DNA from: an uncultured bacterium
GTDB taxonomy: Bacteria; Bacillota; Clostridia; Lachnospirales; Anaerotignaceae
Assembly (NCBI GenBank): GCA_905214825.1
Contig: CAJMNV010000120.1
Coordinates: 1-5,393 of the forward strand
DNA: 5,393 nt
Direction: 5' to 3'
Part shown: positions 5,114 through 5,393 of the stretch, in pieces
Position numbering within the stretch: the first letter of the stretch is position 1
Layout: each line of letters starts with the position of its first letter
Notes under the pieces: model-generated
Databases searched by the model: none
Told to the model about the DNA's origin: nothing
What the model saw: only the letters and a program-made list of their open reading frames with translations
Position numbers and translations under genes: made by a program

Positions 5114-5393
5114 ATGGAAGGTTTGCAGTCTTGGTGGGAAACTATTCAAGCCGATTTTTATAAAAACTTTATAGAAGATGATAGATGGAAGTATCTTGTA
5201 GAAGGTTTGGGAAACACATTAAAATTGACATTTTTTGCAGTATTGATTGGTATTGCGATTGGTGTTGTGGTTGCAATGATACGTTCTACCCATGATAAAC
5301 ATATCAAAGAAATGCATAGCGGATTTTCAAAATTTATATTGAAATTTTTGAATGTGATAGCGAATATTTATTTGGTAGTGATTCGTGGTACAC
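5114..5393 (+). CDS. amino-acid ABC transporter permease, 5' part (cut by window end)
   Basis: Ninety-three codons are visible and the frame runs off the window. The start MEGLQSWWET is followed by a cytoplasmic-type helix (WKYLVEGLGNTLKLT) and the first membrane segment (about residues 36-56, rich in Ile/Val/Gly/Ala). It then continues to IYLVVIRGT, the segment that in HisM/GlnP-type permeases precedes the next membrane helices and a PLL-type sequence. The GLGNTLKLT element is typical of polar amino-acid permeases of the BPD_transp_1 family. AGAAGG (5099-5104) lies 9 nt before the ATG. It starts 69 nt after the binding-protein stop on the same strand, so the two should be co-transcribed, with an ATPase gene expected further on. 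An intact permease would be roughly 220-300 residues, so most of it is missing here. Confidence 0.9.
   Translation, partial: MEGLQSWWETIQADFYKNFIEDDRWKYLVEGLGNTLKLTFFAVLIGIAIGVVVAMIRSTHDKHIKEMHSGFSKFILKFLNVIANIYLVVIRGT

Noticed and set aside
5061..5174. 37-codon plus-strand frame starting MRGKRSLF
   Set aside because: No Shine-Dalgarno before its ATG, and it overlaps the start of the permease gene, which has both a ribosome site and a recognised protein family.
1..5393. Mobile elements, CRISPR arrays, tRNA or rRNA genes
   Set aside because: I found no transposase or integrase frame, no regularly spaced repeats, and no cloverleaf or ribosomal RNA sequence on either strand.

Overview
The window is AT-rich DNA from a low-GC Gram-positive bacterium, most likely class Clostridia and possibly the Lachnospirales. 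The reasons are strong AGGAGG-type ribosome binding sites, consensus TTGACA/TATAAT promoters, hairpin-plus-U-tract terminators, a T-box leader in front of threonyl-tRNA synthetase, and a lipoprotein-type ABC solute-binding protein. Leucine is written almost entirely as TTG. The exact genus cannot be read from the sequence.

Layout, left to right. (1) A tiny minus-strand gene (29-109) for a 26-residue, one-helix membrane peptide, with its own Shine-Dalgarno site and promoter. (2) Divergent from it, a YbjQ/UPF0145 family gene (262-573) with a clear promoter and a hairpin terminator. (3) A CorA-family divalent metal transporter gene (705-1613) with no clear promoter and no terminator of its own. 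(4) A consensus promoter and a T-box leader with an ACC (Thr) specifier and a UGGA acceptor bulge (about 1667-1912), controlling thrS (1970-3883), which ends at a 19-bp hairpin terminator. (5) A 348-nt intergenic region with three TGTAT-N3/4-ATACA dyads, one covering the -35 box of the next promoter. (6) An amino-acid ABC uptake operon: a solute-binding lipoprotein (4232-5044) and the start of the membrane permease (5114 onward, cut by the window end). The ATPase gene is presumably beyond the window.

How the parts work together. Uncharged tRNA-Thr should raise thrS transcription through the T-box, while the amino-acid importer appears to be controlled by a DNA-binding repressor at the paired dyads. 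The YbjQ-like and CorA genes have no obvious functional tie to these beyond position. Most of the window is ordinary housekeeping and transport. The parts most worth a second look are the minus-strand micro-gene, the repeated operator dyads, and a leader segment complementary to the T-box specifier.
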